64,000 bases of DNA from Ancrocorticia sp047501485 (lineage in GTDB: Bacteria; Actinomycetota; Actinomycetes; Actinomycetales; Actinomycetaceae), in the NCBI GenBank assembly GCA_047501485.1, contig JAZDRN010000005.1:124001-188000 (forward strand), given 5' to 3'. This document shows, piece by piece, positions 17,259-25,913 of this stretch. A model generated the notes under the pieces. It saw only the letters and a program-made list of their open reading frames with translations. It ran no database searches and had not been told where the DNA came from. The position numbers and the translations under genes were made by a program. Position 1 is the first letter of the stretch; each line of letters begins with the position of its first letter.

Positions 17259-17291
17259 CCGGGGGCGGCACCCGACCGCGCCCGCCCCCGG
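17259..17291 (-). terminator. GC-rich hairpin after the SOD gene
   Basis: The arms CCGGGGGCGG and CCGCCCCCGG are perfect 10-bp complements with a 13-base loop, 14 bases past the SOD stop. There is no T-run after it on the minus strand (TGTGGTATT), so it is a terminator candidate rather than a certain one. Confidence 0.5.
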
Positions 17292-17305
17292 CCCCAGCTT
17301 CAGGA

Positions 17306-17905
17306 TCACACGGCGGCGGAGGCGTGCCGCTTGGCCACATCCTCCCAGTTCACGATCTCCCAGAACGCCTTGACGTAATCGGCGCGCACGTTGAGGTAAT
17401 CCAGGTAGTAGGCGTGTTCCCACACGTCCAGCTGCAGCAATGGCGTCACGCCGAGCGGGGCGTTGGCCTGCTGGTCGAACAGCTGGAAGATGACGGGCCT
17501 CGCACCGGTCGCGTCCCAGCCGAGCACCGCCCACCCGGAACCCTGAACGCCGAGCGCGGTCGCGGTGAAGTGAGCCCGAAACGCCTCGAAGGATCCGAAG
17601 TGCTCGTCGATGGCCACGGCAAGCTCGCCCTGCGGGGCGCCGCCTCCCCGGGGCGAGAGGTTCTGCCAGAACACACTGTGGTTCAGATGGCCGCCGAGGT
17701 TGAAGGCGAGATCCTTTTCCAGCTTGTTGATATTCGCGAAGTCACGCTTCTCACGAGCTTCGGCCAACTGCTCCAGGGCGGTGTTCGCACCGGTGACATA
17801 AGCCTGGTGGTGCTTGGAATGATGCAATTCCATGATCTTGCCCGAGATGTGCGGCTCCAGTGCCGAGTAGTCGTAGGGCAGATCTGGAAGAGTGTAGACG
17901 GCCAT
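17306..17905 (-). CDS. sodA: Superoxide dismutase, Fe/Mn type
   Basis: This is a 199-residue cytoplasmic enzyme that converts superoxide to peroxide and oxygen. The metal ligands are visible in order: MELHHSKHHQAYV, LNHSVFW and DVWEHAYYLDYLN. The N-terminus YTLPDLPYDYSALEP is standard. The ATG at 17905 follows GAAAGGACC. Its promoter contains a perfect SoxR box in a 19-bp spacer, so expression should rise with redox-cycling stress through the SoxR encoded next to it. Fe or Mn preference cannot be settled by eye. Confidence 0.95.
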   Translation of the reverse strand: MAVYTLPDLPYDYSALEPHISGKIMELHHSKHHQAYVTGANTALEQLAEAREKRDFANINKLEKDLAFNLGGHLNHSVFWQNLSPRGGGAPQGELAVAIDEHFGSFEAFRAHFTATALGVQGSGWAVLGWDATGARPVIFQLFDQQANAPLGVTPLLQLDVWEHAYYLDYLNVRADYVKAFWEIVNWEDVAKRHASAAV

Positions 17906-17937
17906 GCGGAGGTCCTTTCGTCGAACGTGTATCGCCA

Positions 17938-17968
17938 ACGCTAGAACCTCAAGTTAACTTGAGGTCAA
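17938..17968 (-). promoter_or_regulatory. SoxR-dependent promoter of the SOD gene
   Basis: On the minus strand TTGACC (17963-17968) and TAGCGT (17938-17943) are separated by exactly 19 bases, the over-long spacer typical of MerR-family activators. The 18-bp palindrome CCTCAAGTTAACTTGAGG at 17947-17964 matches the enterobacterial soxS operator as I know it. Confidence 0.85.
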
Positions 17969-18081
17969 CTCGATCTCGAAAACGTATTCTGCATGTTCAA
18001 CGCCTTGCCGGACCGGAACGGAGCAGGAAGCGTTATTCGCCCCCAACCACTGCTCCTCGCCTCTCCCGCACCATTGCACCG

Positions 18082-18546
18082 CTACTCGTTGGAATCACCG
18101 TCCAAGCGCCTGGGGCCAGGCCCGGCCTCCGCCAGCGCGTCGTCCGGGTTGAGCAGTGCACAAGCCTTCATGGAGAGGCATCCACACCCGATACATCCGG
18201 TGAGCTCTCGCTCCAGGCGTTCGATTCCCCGCCTGCGCTCCTCGAGTTGCAGCTTCCACTGCCGGGAGGCGCGCTGCCAATCCTCATGACTCGGTGTACT
18301 CTCCAAAGGGACGTCCACGAACGCTTCCTGCACGTCCGAGAGCGGGATGCCCAGGTTCTTCCCCACGGTGATGAGCGAGACACGACGCAGCATATGACGG
18401 GCAAAACGACGTTGATTGCCGGTTGTGCGCACGGAGGCGATGAGCCCCAGTTCCTCGTAGTATCGCAACGCGGAGACGGCCACACCCGTGCGGCGGCTCA
18501 TCTCACCGATGGTCAGCAATTCCTCGGGAGCATGGTTCGTCGTCAT
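18082..18546 (-). CDS. soxR: Redox-sensitive MerR-family activator SoxR
   Basis: This is a 154-residue MerR-family regulator: an N-terminal winged helix (LLTIGEMSRRTGVAVSALRYYEELGLI), a dimerisation helix and the [2Fe-2S] ligand cluster CIGCGCLSMKAC (Cys spacing 2,1,5) near residue 117-128. Oxidation of the cluster switches on promoters with a 19-bp spacer. Two such promoters flank the gene, for SOD and for a ferredoxin. The start follows a strong GAGGAGG site. Confidence 0.95.
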   Translation of the reverse strand: MTTNHAPEELLTIGEMSRRTGVAVSALRYYEELGLIASVRTTGNQRRFARHMLRRVSLITVGKNLGIPLSDVQEAFVDVPLESTPSHEDWQRASRQWKLQLEERRRGIERLERELTGCIGCGCLSMKACALLNPDDALAEAGPGPRRLDGDSNE

Positions 18547-18588
18547 GGCGGGTACACCTCCTCATCCACCGGGTCTTCACTCGGCCGC

Positions 18589-18619
18589 TTGACCTCAAGT
18601 ACACTTGAGATTCTACACT
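18589..18619 (+). promoter_or_regulatory. SoxR-dependent promoter of the ferredoxin gene, between soxR and fdx
   Basis: TTGACC (18589-18594) and TACACT (18614-18619) are separated by 19 bases. Within the spacer region lies the SoxR box at 18593-18610, with arms CTCAAGT and ACTTGAG. It may also affect the divergent soxR gene. Confidence 0.82.
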
Positions 18620-18649
18620 TGGATCGTTGCCCGATGAGAGAGGAATCCG

Positions 18650-18970
18650 ATGACCTACGTGATCGCGCTGCCGTGCGTGGATGTGAAGGATCGTGCCTGC
18701 GTGGACGAGTGCCCGGTTGATTGCATCTACGAGGGCATTCGCAGCCTCTACATCCACCCCGACGAATGCGTGGATTGTGGCGCCTGCGAGCCCGTATGCC
18801 CGGTCGAGGCAATCTACTACGAGGACGACGTCCCCGAGGAGTGGTCAGATTACTACCAGGCAAATGTCGATTTCTTCGATGAGATCGGCTCACCAGGAGG
18901 AGCGGCCGCCGTCGGCCCGTACGATTTCGATCATCCGCTCATCGCGGCGCTACCTCCGCAAGCCGAGTAG
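18650..18970 (+). CDS. fdxA: FdxA-type 7Fe ferredoxin
   Basis: This is a 106-residue electron carrier with one [3Fe-4S] and one [4Fe-4S] cluster. The N-terminal cysteines lie in CVDVKDRACVDECPVDC and the second set in CVDCGACEPVCP. The acidic C-terminal tail (EDDVPEEWSDYY) is typical of actinobacterial FdxA. The start follows GAGAGGAATCCG. A SoxR-type promoter drives it, so it may help to recycle oxidised iron-sulfur proteins or SoxR itself, which is inference. Confidence 0.93.
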   Translation: MTYVIALPCVDVKDRACVDECPVDCIYEGIRSLYIHPDECVDCGACEPVCPVEAIYYEDDVPEEWSDYYQANVDFFDEIGSPGGAAAVGPYDFDHPLIAALPPQAE

Positions 18971-19019
18971 CCGAGTAACATCGCGGCGGCATAGCACCAA
19001 ATAGCACCAAGGCAGCGGA

Positions 19020-19655
19020 TCAGGCGGGACCGCTCTCCGTTCCCTCCGCCCAAGAGTCCCCCGCACGCGGGAAAATCGGTGGTGTGCGCGCCTCAGCCCA
19101 CGCGACGAGTGCGCGGAAAGCCTCCGTGTCATCGGCTTCGATGCCATCCCCGCGTACGACCTCGTGATTGCGCCGCCCGACCGCGATCCAAAGCCTCCTG
19201 GTGAAACCATCCATGACGATGGTGGTGGCCTCGACGTTCGGGACGTTGAAGAAGTCCGCTTCATTGATCAAGCGGCGAAGCTCCTGCTCCTGCGCGTCCG
19301 TGAGCTGTGTGCTGTCGGTCTCGAAGGTCGAGGACCACCCTCCGATACCTCCAAGAACTGTATAGGAGAGTCGGATCTCGGTGTCCACCTGCGGATCGCC
19401 GCCTCGGGCCAGCCGAACGTTTCCTCGTTGATCAGCGTGATAGACGAGGCCGTCGCCCAGGCGTATCCGGTACCCCGGCGTCACCACCTCGGCGCACGCC
19501 TCGTCAACATCCGGCACTCCCAGGCAGGAATCGGGCCAGTCCACCCCCTCGATTCGTTCGACGACGACGTCCTCAGCCGGGATTCGAAGCAGGACGCCCG
19601 CGTCCGCAAGAGCGGTGGAGAGTGCGGCGATAAGGGGATGGGACGGCGCTTGCAT
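19020..19655 (-). CDS. Emfourin-like (protealysin inhibitor family) protein
   Basis: This is a 211-residue protein. Residues 1-85 have IEGVDWPDSCLGVPDVDEACAEVVTPGYRI, a domain common in cyanobacterial and actinobacterial hypothetical proteins (W-x-D-x-CLG then C then TPGY). Residues about 100-190 resemble emfourin, the inhibitor of thermolysin-like proteases (TDAQEQELRRLINEADFFNVP). No signal peptide is seen. The start follows GAGAGGAAAG. Protease inhibition is inferred from the family only. Confidence 0.65.
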   Translation of the reverse strand: MQAPSHPLIAALSTALADAGVLLRIPAEDVVVERIEGVDWPDSCLGVPDVDEACAEVVTPGYRIRLGDGLVYHADQRGNVRLARGGDPQVDTEIRLSYTVLGGIGGWSSTFETDSTQLTDAQEQELRRLINEADFFNVPNVEATTIVMDGFTRRLWIAVGRRNHEVVRGDGIEADDTEAFRALVAWAEARTPPIFPRAGDSWAEGTESGPA

Positions 19656-19793
19656 GTGACTTTCCTCTCTACCACGGGCGTCGATTGCATGTAGCTTAGC
19701 CGCTTCACCGTGGGAAGGAAAGGCTTTCGCGGCAGCGGTCGAATCCCTCCGCATGCGCCGCGATGCCCGTCGGTTCCTCTCCGCTCTTTCTTG

Positions 19794-20684
19794 TCAGTTC
19801 CCTTCGGCGCGCCCCAGACGCCAGTACCCCATGAAAGCCACGGCCCGCCGGTCCACGCCGTGCTCGGAGACGAGGAAACGGCGCAGCGACTTGATCACGC
19901 CGGCCTCGCCCGCCAACCAGGCATAGAGGGGAGCCGATTTGAGGGCGGCGCCGCCCTTCTTGGTGCGCGGCACCTCCCACAGCAGGTCCTCGTCGATGTC
20001 GACCTCCTCCACCTCGCCGCCCCGGCCCACCGGGCACAGGTCCGGCAAGATATCACGCACGACGCGCTCGAGGTAGGCATGACGCTGCCCCGTTTCCCTG
20101 CCACCGATGTACCGCACAAAGCCGGGGTGCTCGGGGATATACGACGCATCGCTCTCATTCGGGAACTCCACAACCACCACACCCTGCGCATCGCGGGGCA
20201 GCTGCTCCAGGATGACGGCGATCGCCGGAGCTGCGGTCTCATCGCCCACAAGCAGGTAACGGCCCACCTCAGCCGGCGGCACGAAGTCGATGCCGAGGTG
20301 GGGCGGCTCGTCGTCGATCGAAGGGGCCACGATCATCAGCTCGTCTCCGACGGCCGCATCGCGGATCCAGCGCGAAGCCGGCCCCTGGACATCGTGGGCC
20401 ACCATGTCGACGTCGACCTCCAGGACTTCCCGGCGTACCGCACGGGTCGTGTATGTGCGAAACGGAGGCCTGGTCTCGGGATCCAGTTCACGCCACTTCG
20501 GATACCAGTCTGCCCCGGTGGGCATGGTCTCCAAGCCCGTGATCTCGGACGGGAAGACCACCTTGATCCTTTGGTCGTAGCCGGTATCGCCGTAGCGGTC
20601 CAGCGAATCGCCGGTCACCGTGAAGCGGCGCATGTGCGGGGTCAGGTCGGCGATCTCTCGCACTCTTACAGGGAAGATATCCAT
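19794..20684 (-). CDS. Siderophore-interacting protein (FAD-dependent ferric-siderophore reductase)
   Basis: This is a 296-residue cytoplasmic flavoprotein of the SIP/ViuB family that releases iron from imported siderophores. An N-terminal FAD domain (TPHMRRFTVTGDSL, then RTYTTRAVR binding the flavin) is followed by the NAD(P)H domain (LLVGDETAAPAIAVILEQL) and a C-terminal AWLAGEAGVIKSLRRFL. It is the last gene of the iron uptake operon, 8 bp after FepC, with its own TGAGGTG site. Confidence 0.92.
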   Translation of the reverse strand: MDIFPVRVREIADLTPHMRRFTVTGDSLDRYGDTGYDQRIKVVFPSEITGLETMPTGADWYPKWRELDPETRPPFRTYTTRAVRREVLEVDVDMVAHDVQGPASRWIRDAAVGDELMIVAPSIDDEPPHLGIDFVPPAEVGRYLLVGDETAAPAIAVILEQLPRDAQGVVVVEFPNESDASYIPEHPGFVRYIGGRETGQRHAYLERVVRDILPDLCPVGRGGEVEEVDIDEDLLWEVPRTKKGGAALKSAPLYAWLAGEAGVIKSLRRFLVSEHGVDRRAVAFMGYWRLGRAEGN

Positions 20685-20692
20685 GGAACACC

Positions 20693-21505
20693 TCAGGAGT
20701 TATGGTTCTTGACGTGGTGCCGCCCGCGCGGCAGCACCAGCGGGGATCCCGATACCGGGTCGGAAATGATGACCGCGTCCAGGTCGAACACCTCGCGGAC
20801 CAGTTCGCCGGTCATGATGTCGCCGGGGGCGCCGGAGGCGATCAGCTTGCCCTCGCGCACCGCGAAGAGATGATCGGCGTAGCGGGCGGCGAGATTGATG
20901 TCGTGCAGCACCATGACGATCGTGGTGCCGCGGCTTTCGTTGAGATCCGTCAGCAGATCGAGCACCTCGATCTGGTGCGTGACATCGAGGAAGGTGGTTG
21001 GCTCATCCAGCAGGAGCACATCAGTCTCCTGCGCCAGCGCCATCGCAATCCACACCCGTTGGCGCTGGCCGCCGGAGAGTTCGTCAACGGACCTGTCGGC
21101 GAGCTCGACGACGCCCGTGGCCATCAGAGCCCGGGTGACAGCGCGATCGTCCTGCGCCGTCCAGGAGCGAAACATCTTCTGATGCGGATGGCGCCCTCGA
21201 CCGACGAGATCCGCAACCGCGATGCCTTCCGGGGCTATCGGCTGCTGGGGAAGCAATCCCAGTGTCCGAGCGAGTTCCTTCGTGGGAATCTGGTCGATCC
21301 TCTTGCCGTCGAGGAGCACGCTGCCTGCCTGGGGAGGAAGGAGGCGCGAGAGGGTCTTGAGAAGGGTCGACTTACCGCAGGCGTTCGCGCCGACGATGAC
21401 GCTGACCTTTCCCGTGGGCACCTCGAGGTCGATTCCGTCGACGACGGCTTTTCCTCCGTATCCGGAGACGAGCGAGTCTGCTTGGAGAAGATGCTGTGCG
21501 GTCAT
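20693..21505 (-). CDS. fepC: Ferric-siderophore ABC transporter ATPase
   Basis: This is a 270-residue ATPase of the FepC/FhuC type: Walker A GANACGKST, signature LSGGQRQRVWIA, Walker B VLLLDEPTTFLD and switch His in VLHDINLA. It energises the permeases encoded just upstream, and its start overlaps the FepG stop (ATGA). Iron control is expected through the box before fepB. Confidence 0.93.
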   Translation of the reverse strand: MTAQHLLQADSLVSGYGGKAVVDGIDLEVPTGKVSVIVGANACGKSTLLKTLSRLLPPQAGSVLLDGKRIDQIPTKELARTLGLLPQQPIAPEGIAVADLVGRGRHPHQKMFRSWTAQDDRAVTRALMATGVVELADRSVDELSGGQRQRVWIAMALAQETDVLLLDEPTTFLDVTHQIEVLDLLTDLNESRGTTIVMVLHDINLAARYADHLFAVREGKLIASGAPGDIMTGELVREVFDLDAVIISDPVSGSPLVLPRGRHHVKNHNS

Positions 21506-22563
21506 GAGGAACCTCCGCGGCGGCTGTTACGGACAAGAAGATAGAGCAGATAGGGGGCGCCGAGGATACCCGTGATCACGCCGACCGGGAACTTGGTGTC
21601 GAAGGCGAACTGCCCGAGAAGGTCGGCGGCCAGCACAAGACAGGCGCCGGTGAGCGCGGCAGGGACGACGAGCGAGACCCCGGGCCCCACGAACCTGGAG
21701 GCGATCGGGCCGGCGAGGAAGGCCACGAATGCGATCGGGCCGGTGGTGGCCGTCGCGAAACAGGCCAGGGCAACTGCGGCCAGGATAAGCAGAATTCGGG
21801 ATCTGTCCACCCGCACACCGAGTGCGGTGGCGGACGCGTCGCCGAGTTCTAGGGCATTGAGGTCGCGGGAGAGGGCGATGACCACCGGCAGCAGGATGAC
21901 GATGGCGATGGCGAGCGGGCCGATCGCCTCCATCCGCGATCCGTTGAGGCTACCCGTGAGCCAGCGCATGGCAACGGCGACATCCCACTCCGCGGCCCGT
22001 TGTACGAGGAAGGCCACCACCGAATCGAGCATTGCTCCGACGCCGATGCCGATGAGGATGAGGCGCCCGCCGGTGGACTCGCCGCTGCGCGCCATGAGAT
22101 AGATGACGGCCGCGGTGGCGACTCCTGCCACCAGGGCGATGAACATCGTTGCCGTGGTGGTCCAATGCAGTCCGACGAGGGCGAACATCGCGGCGGCACT
22201 GGCACCGGAGGTGATGCCGATGACGTCGGGGCTCGCGAGCGGATTGCGCAGCATGGTCTGGAAGGTGGTGCCGGCGATCCCGAACGCGATACCCGCCAGG
22301 GCGCCCGTGATGGCGCGGGGAATACGGAGGGTGCCCACCGCGAAGGATGCGCCCGGTACCTCCTTGCCGCCGATGACGGCCAGCACGTCCGAAACTGGAT
22401 AGATGGTGTTGCCGAGCATGAGCATGGCGGAGATCAACGCAAAAAGGACGAGGAGGAGGGCGATGATCGCGAACCTGGCTCGCCGACTCCGGCGGAGCCT
22501 GCCCGCTCGCACCTGCACCACGTGTTCGTCGAACGTCGAGGGAGAGGTTGCCGTAGCCATCAT
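21502..22563 (-). CDS. fepG: Ferric-siderophore ABC permease, FecCD type (second subunit)
   Basis: This is a 353-residue membrane permease with about nine helices and the FecCD signatures LRIPRAITGALAGIAFGIAGTTFQ, NPLASPDVIGITSGA and the late TTGPIAFVAFLAGPIASRFVG. The start ATG at 22563 overlaps the stop of fepD by four bases. A long upstream reading frame overlapping fepD is not coding. Confidence 0.9.
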   Translation of the reverse strand: MMATATSPSTFDEHVVQVRAGRLRRSRRARFAIIALLLVLFALISAMLMLGNTIYPVSDVLAVIGGKEVPGASFAVGTLRIPRAITGALAGIAFGIAGTTFQTMLRNPLASPDVIGITSGASAAAMFALVGLHWTTTATMFIALVAGVATAAVIYLMARSGESTGGRLILIGIGVGAMLDSVVAFLVQRAAEWDVAVAMRWLTGSLNGSRMEAIGPLAIAIVILLPVVIALSRDLNALELGDASATALGVRVDRSRILLILAAVALACFATATTGPIAFVAFLAGPIASRFVGPGVSLVVPAALTGACLVLAADLLGQFAFDTKFPVGVITGILGAPYLLYLLVRNSRRGGSS

Positions 22564-23615
22564 AGTGCCCTCATTCTTGTGCGCCGCGCGATGAGCACGA
22601 GGACGGGTGCGCCCACGAAAGCGGTCACAATGCCTGCCTCCACCTCGCCCGGATACCCGATGACTCTGCCTATCGTGTCCGCTAGCGTCAGCAACACGGC
22701 ACCGCCCAAGGCGGACAACGGTAGGAGCCATCGCTGATCGGGCCCGGCAACAAGCCGCACCACGTGGGGCACCATGAGCCCGACGAATCCGATGGGCCCC
22801 GCGGCAGCCGTGACCGCTGCGCACAGCACGACGCCGGCGAGTGCCGCGATGGCGCGCGTCCTGCCGACGCGAATTCCGAGGCCGGTGGCGACGTCGTCGC
22901 CCAACGCGAGTGCGTTGAGGGCCGGGCCGCTAGCGAAAGCGACCACGGCAGCGACCGCCAGCAGCGGTGCGACCGTGGACATCGTGCCCCAGTTCGCTCC
23001 CGCCACACCTCCGACCTGCCAGAAGCGGAATTCATTCATGGCGTTGGCCCTGGGCAGCAGGATCGCGCTGACGATCGAGGAGAGGGCGGCGGTCGTCGCC
23101 GCACCGGCCAAAGCCAGTTTGATCGGGGTCGCTCCCCCGGCGCCTATCGAGCCGACCACGTAGACGAACAACGCGGAGACGATGGCGCCCACGAGAGCGA
23201 GCCCGAGGTACTGGTAGGCCGAGGAAATGCCGAAGAAGGCGATACCGCACACGACGAAGAGCGAAGCGCCCGTGTTCACCCCGAGGATGCCCGGATCGGC
23301 GATGGGATTGCGGGTGATCGCCTGCATGAGAGCACCAGAGAGAGCCAGCGCGGCGCCGCCCATGAGGGCGAGGATCGTGCGCGGAATGCGACTCTGTACC
23401 GCAAGCGGTCCGAGTTCCGTGGGGGCCTCACCCCGGAACCAGGTGGACAACCCCTCCGCGATCTCCGACAGGGTGACGGGCCGCGAACCGAAGGACAACG
23501 AAAGGATCACCGCGCCAGCTATCGCGGCGACGGCGATAACGACGAGTACCAGATGGCGCCGCGCGCCCGCCCGGGAGGCAGGCGCGCGGTGTTGCTCTAA
23601 CGCTGAGACAGTCAC
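22560..23615 (-). CDS. fepD: Ferric-siderophore ABC permease, FecCD type (first subunit)
   Basis: This is a 351-residue permease paralogous to its downstream neighbour, with SRIPRTILALMGGAALALSGALMQ, NPIADPGILGVNTGAS and AGPIGFVGLMVPHVVRLV. It starts with GTG overlapping the stop of the binding-protein gene (GTGA). Together with FepG it forms the membrane channel. Confidence 0.9.
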   Translation of the reverse strand: MTVSALEQHRAPASRAGARRHLVLVVIAVAAIAGAVILSLSFGSRPVTLSEIAEGLSTWFRGEAPTELGPLAVQSRIPRTILALMGGAALALSGALMQAITRNPIADPGILGVNTGASLFVVCGIAFFGISSAYQYLGLALVGAIVSALFVYVVGSIGAGGATPIKLALAGAATTAALSSIVSAILLPRANAMNEFRFWQVGGVAGANWGTMSTVAPLLAVAAVVAFASGPALNALALGDDVATGLGIRVGRTRAIAALAGVVLCAAVTAAAGPIGFVGLMVPHVVRLVAGPDQRWLLPLSALGGAVLLTLADTIGRVIGYPGEVEAGIVTAFVGAPVLVLIARRTRMRAL

Positions 23616-24658
23616 TGAACCTTGGCGGCGGCGTCATTCAGCTGCGCCACGTAGTCCTCGAGGATCCAGGGAATGGACAGCGCCGTCGGGGTGGCGGCCG
23701 CACTGTAGGCGTCGCCTTCGCCGAGAGCCACAACCGCGCCGTTCTTCACGGCCGGAATGGTGTTCCACATCGGGTCAGCCTGCAGAGCGGTCACGAGATC
23801 TTCGCCGCCGTAGGAGACGATGACGTCCACGTCTGCCAGCTGATCAGCGTTCTCAGAGGTGATATCCAGGTAGAAGGAACCCTTCTCGGCGGCATCGGCT
23901 GCCACCTGCGGCATCTCGAAGCCCAGATCGCCGAGGAAGGCGGTGCGCGGATCTCCGCCGGTGTAGAGCGAGACCGTCGAGAGGTCGGCGGAGTTGATGT
24001 AGAAGAACGCGGCGCTCTTGCCCTCGATCGCGGTGGCGTCGGCGGTGGCGTCCTCGATCTGCTGGTCGATGTCTGAGACCAGTTGCTCGCCCTCGGATTC
24101 GAGTCCGAGGGCCTTGGCGTTCATCAGGATCTGGTCACGCCACGGCGTGTACCAGGGAATCTCTGGGTAGGCGACAACGGGCGCGATCTCGCTGAGCGTG
24201 TCGTAATCCTCCTGGGTCAGCCCAGACTGGGCGGCGAGGATGACATCCGGATTGGTATCCGAGATCGCCTCGAAATCGACGCCGTCGGAGCTGGAGAAGA
24301 TGACGGGGTCCTCTGCTCCGAGTTCCTCGAGTGCATCCGTGGTCCAGGGGTAGAGCCCGAGATCGGCATCTCCGGTCCAGTTCCAGACCTGCGTATCGGT
24401 GCCGACGGGAGCCACTCCGAGCGCCAAGGCCACATCCTGGTTTCCCCAGGCGACCGTCGCCACACGCTCTGGCTTCTCGGAAATCGTGGTGGTGCCGAGA
24501 GCATGCTCGATCTCGACGGGGAACGCTCCGGACTCGGATGTCTTGCTCTGAGAGGAGGAGGCCTCGGCGTCGTCGTTATTCGTGTCGGACGAGCAGGCCG
24601 CCATGGCCAGTGTGAGTGCGCCGGCCAATGTGGCCGTAAAAGCACGACGAATGCGCAT
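23612..24658 (-). CDS. fepB: Iron-siderophore-binding lipoprotein
   Basis: This is a 348-residue lipoprotein of the FepB/FhuD class III binding-protein family. The signal peptide ends at MAAC (Cys22), then an acidic Ser/Asp-rich linker. The two lobes include KPERVATVAWGNQDVALALGV, NPDVILAAQSGL and YGGEDLVTALQADPMW. It captures ferric siderophore outside the membrane for the FepDGC transporter. It is first in the operon and is preceded by a DtxR/IdeR-like box 64 bp upstream. Confidence 0.92.
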   Translation of the reverse strand: MRIRRAFTATLAGALTLAMAACSSDTNNDDAEASSSQSKTSESGAFPVEIEHALGTTTISEKPERVATVAWGNQDVALALGVAPVGTDTQVWNWTGDADLGLYPWTTDALEELGAEDPVIFSSSDGVDFEAISDTNPDVILAAQSGLTQEDYDTLSEIAPVVAYPEIPWYTPWRDQILMNAKALGLESEGEQLVSDIDQQIEDATADATAIEGKSAAFFYINSADLSTVSLYTGGDPRTAFLGDLGFEMPQVAADAAEKGSFYLDITSENADQLADVDVIVSYGGEDLVTALQADPMWNTIPAVKNGAVVALGEGDAYSAAATPTALSIPWILEDYVAQLNDAAAKVQ

Positions 24659-25096
24659 GTCTACTATCTCCGCTTCGTGGGGTACACAGGCGGGTAACAC
24701 CACGCCCGGCCTCATCCTTGGTCAGGTTAGGCGTCCCTAACTTTAAAGGTGGACCTTCGGCGACGCAATGCCATGTCAGACGCAATTGTGTGACGCTCGT
24801 CTACTACTCGCGCGACTCCGCTAGATTATCTGTTTCCCACCGCGGGCCCGCGGGCCGAATGTCCCACTCGAACACTGGTGCGTGCCTGCCACATGATATC
24901 CGCGAAGTACCGGGGACTCTCGGGGATGGGGTTGCGTAGGACATGTGCGAGGACATGTGCGAGGTCACTTCCCCGGCCCTGATCTTCGGCCCGAAGCAGG
25001 CGTACATTTGGGTTTTGGAGCACCACACAGTGCGAGCATGACGAGGTTGCGCGCCACGCGGGCCGCCGCGCACTGACACCGACGAAAGAGAGCGAC
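24659..25096. other. 438-bp intergenic region between divergent fepB and dedA
   Basis: It holds the iron box at 24722-24740, a self-complementary GC stretch (CGCGGGCCCGCG near 24841) and two direct copies of GGACATGTGCGA (24939-24950 and 24951-24962). No gene is visible. The long leftward frames here lack ribosome sites and family similarity. Confidence 0.6.
24722..24740. promoter_or_regulatory. DtxR/IdeR-type iron box before fepB
   Basis: The 19-base stretch matches the DtxR/IdeR consensus as I know it at 15 of 19 positions by eye (AGGTTAGGC ... CCTAA). Metal-loaded DtxR/IdeR would repress the siderophore operon when iron is plentiful. Confidence 0.75.
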
Positions 25097-25738
25097 GTGG
25101 ACGCGTTACACAACCTCCTCAATGCCGAGGCCCTTCTCCAATCCTTCGGACCCTGGGCGCTTGCAGGCATCGCGATCGTCATCTTCATCGAGTCCGGCGT
25201 GCTGTTCCCCTTCCTGCCTGGCGATTCGCTTCTGGTCACCGCGGCGATTCTCGCATCGAGCCTGGGAATCACCCACTGGGAGCTGTGGATGGTAGCGGCC
25301 ATCGCCGCCGTAGCCGGCGATCAGGTCGGCTACCATCTGGGGCACTCCTTCGGGCCGCGCTTCTTCAAACCGGACGCGCGCGTCCTGCGAACCGACCGCC
25401 TCGAAGAGGCCACCGCGTTCTTCGAGAAGTACGGGGCGCTGGCACTGGTGCTCGGGCGCTTCGTGCCGATCGTGCGCACCTACGTTCCGCTGGCTGCGGG
25501 CACCGCACGAATGCCCTTCAAGCACTTCGTCGTGTGGAACACCCTGGGAGCTCTCACCTGGGTGACCTCCATGGTGCTGGTGAGCACCCTTCTCGGTGGC
25601 ATCCCTGGCATCGCCAAGAACATCGAACTGCTCGCGATCGTCATCGTGGCGATTTCGGTTCTTCCTGTGGTCATCAGCGTGCTGCGCAAGAGGGCGGTGG
25701 CAAAAAGGGCGGTTCAGGAGGCTGCCTCTATCGACTGA
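25097..25738 (+). CDS. DedA-family membrane protein
   Basis: This is a 213-residue protein with about five hydrophobic segments and the DedA (SNARE-associated/VTT) motifs FIESGVLFPFLPGDSLL, GDQVGYHLGHSFGPRFF and GRFVPIVRTYVPLAAGTARM. Family members act in lipid translocation (undecaprenyl-phosphate or phospholipid recycling). The start is GTG after AAAGAGAG. Confidence 0.92.
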   Translation: MDALHNLLNAEALLQSFGPWALAGIAIVIFIESGVLFPFLPGDSLLVTAAILASSLGITHWELWMVAAIAAVAGDQVGYHLGHSFGPRFFKPDARVLRTDRLEEATAFFEKYGALALVLGRFVPIVRTYVPLAAGTARMPFKHFVVWNTLGALTWVTSMVLVSTLLGGIPGIAKNIELLAIVIVAISVLPVVISVLRKRAVAKRAVQEAASID

Positions 25739-25913
25739 ACATCCCTGCCACCGTGGCGCCGTGGTGCCGTGCATATCTTTCCGTATTCGGGAAGATAGAA
25801 GCTCACGAGCCCGAAAAAGTCCATTTCGCCGGTTTTATGCACGCACCCGAGGCCGCTCTGCCGGGATGTGGGAGAATCGAACGGCAGATATCTCCTGGAA
25901 GGTTAGGAAATCC

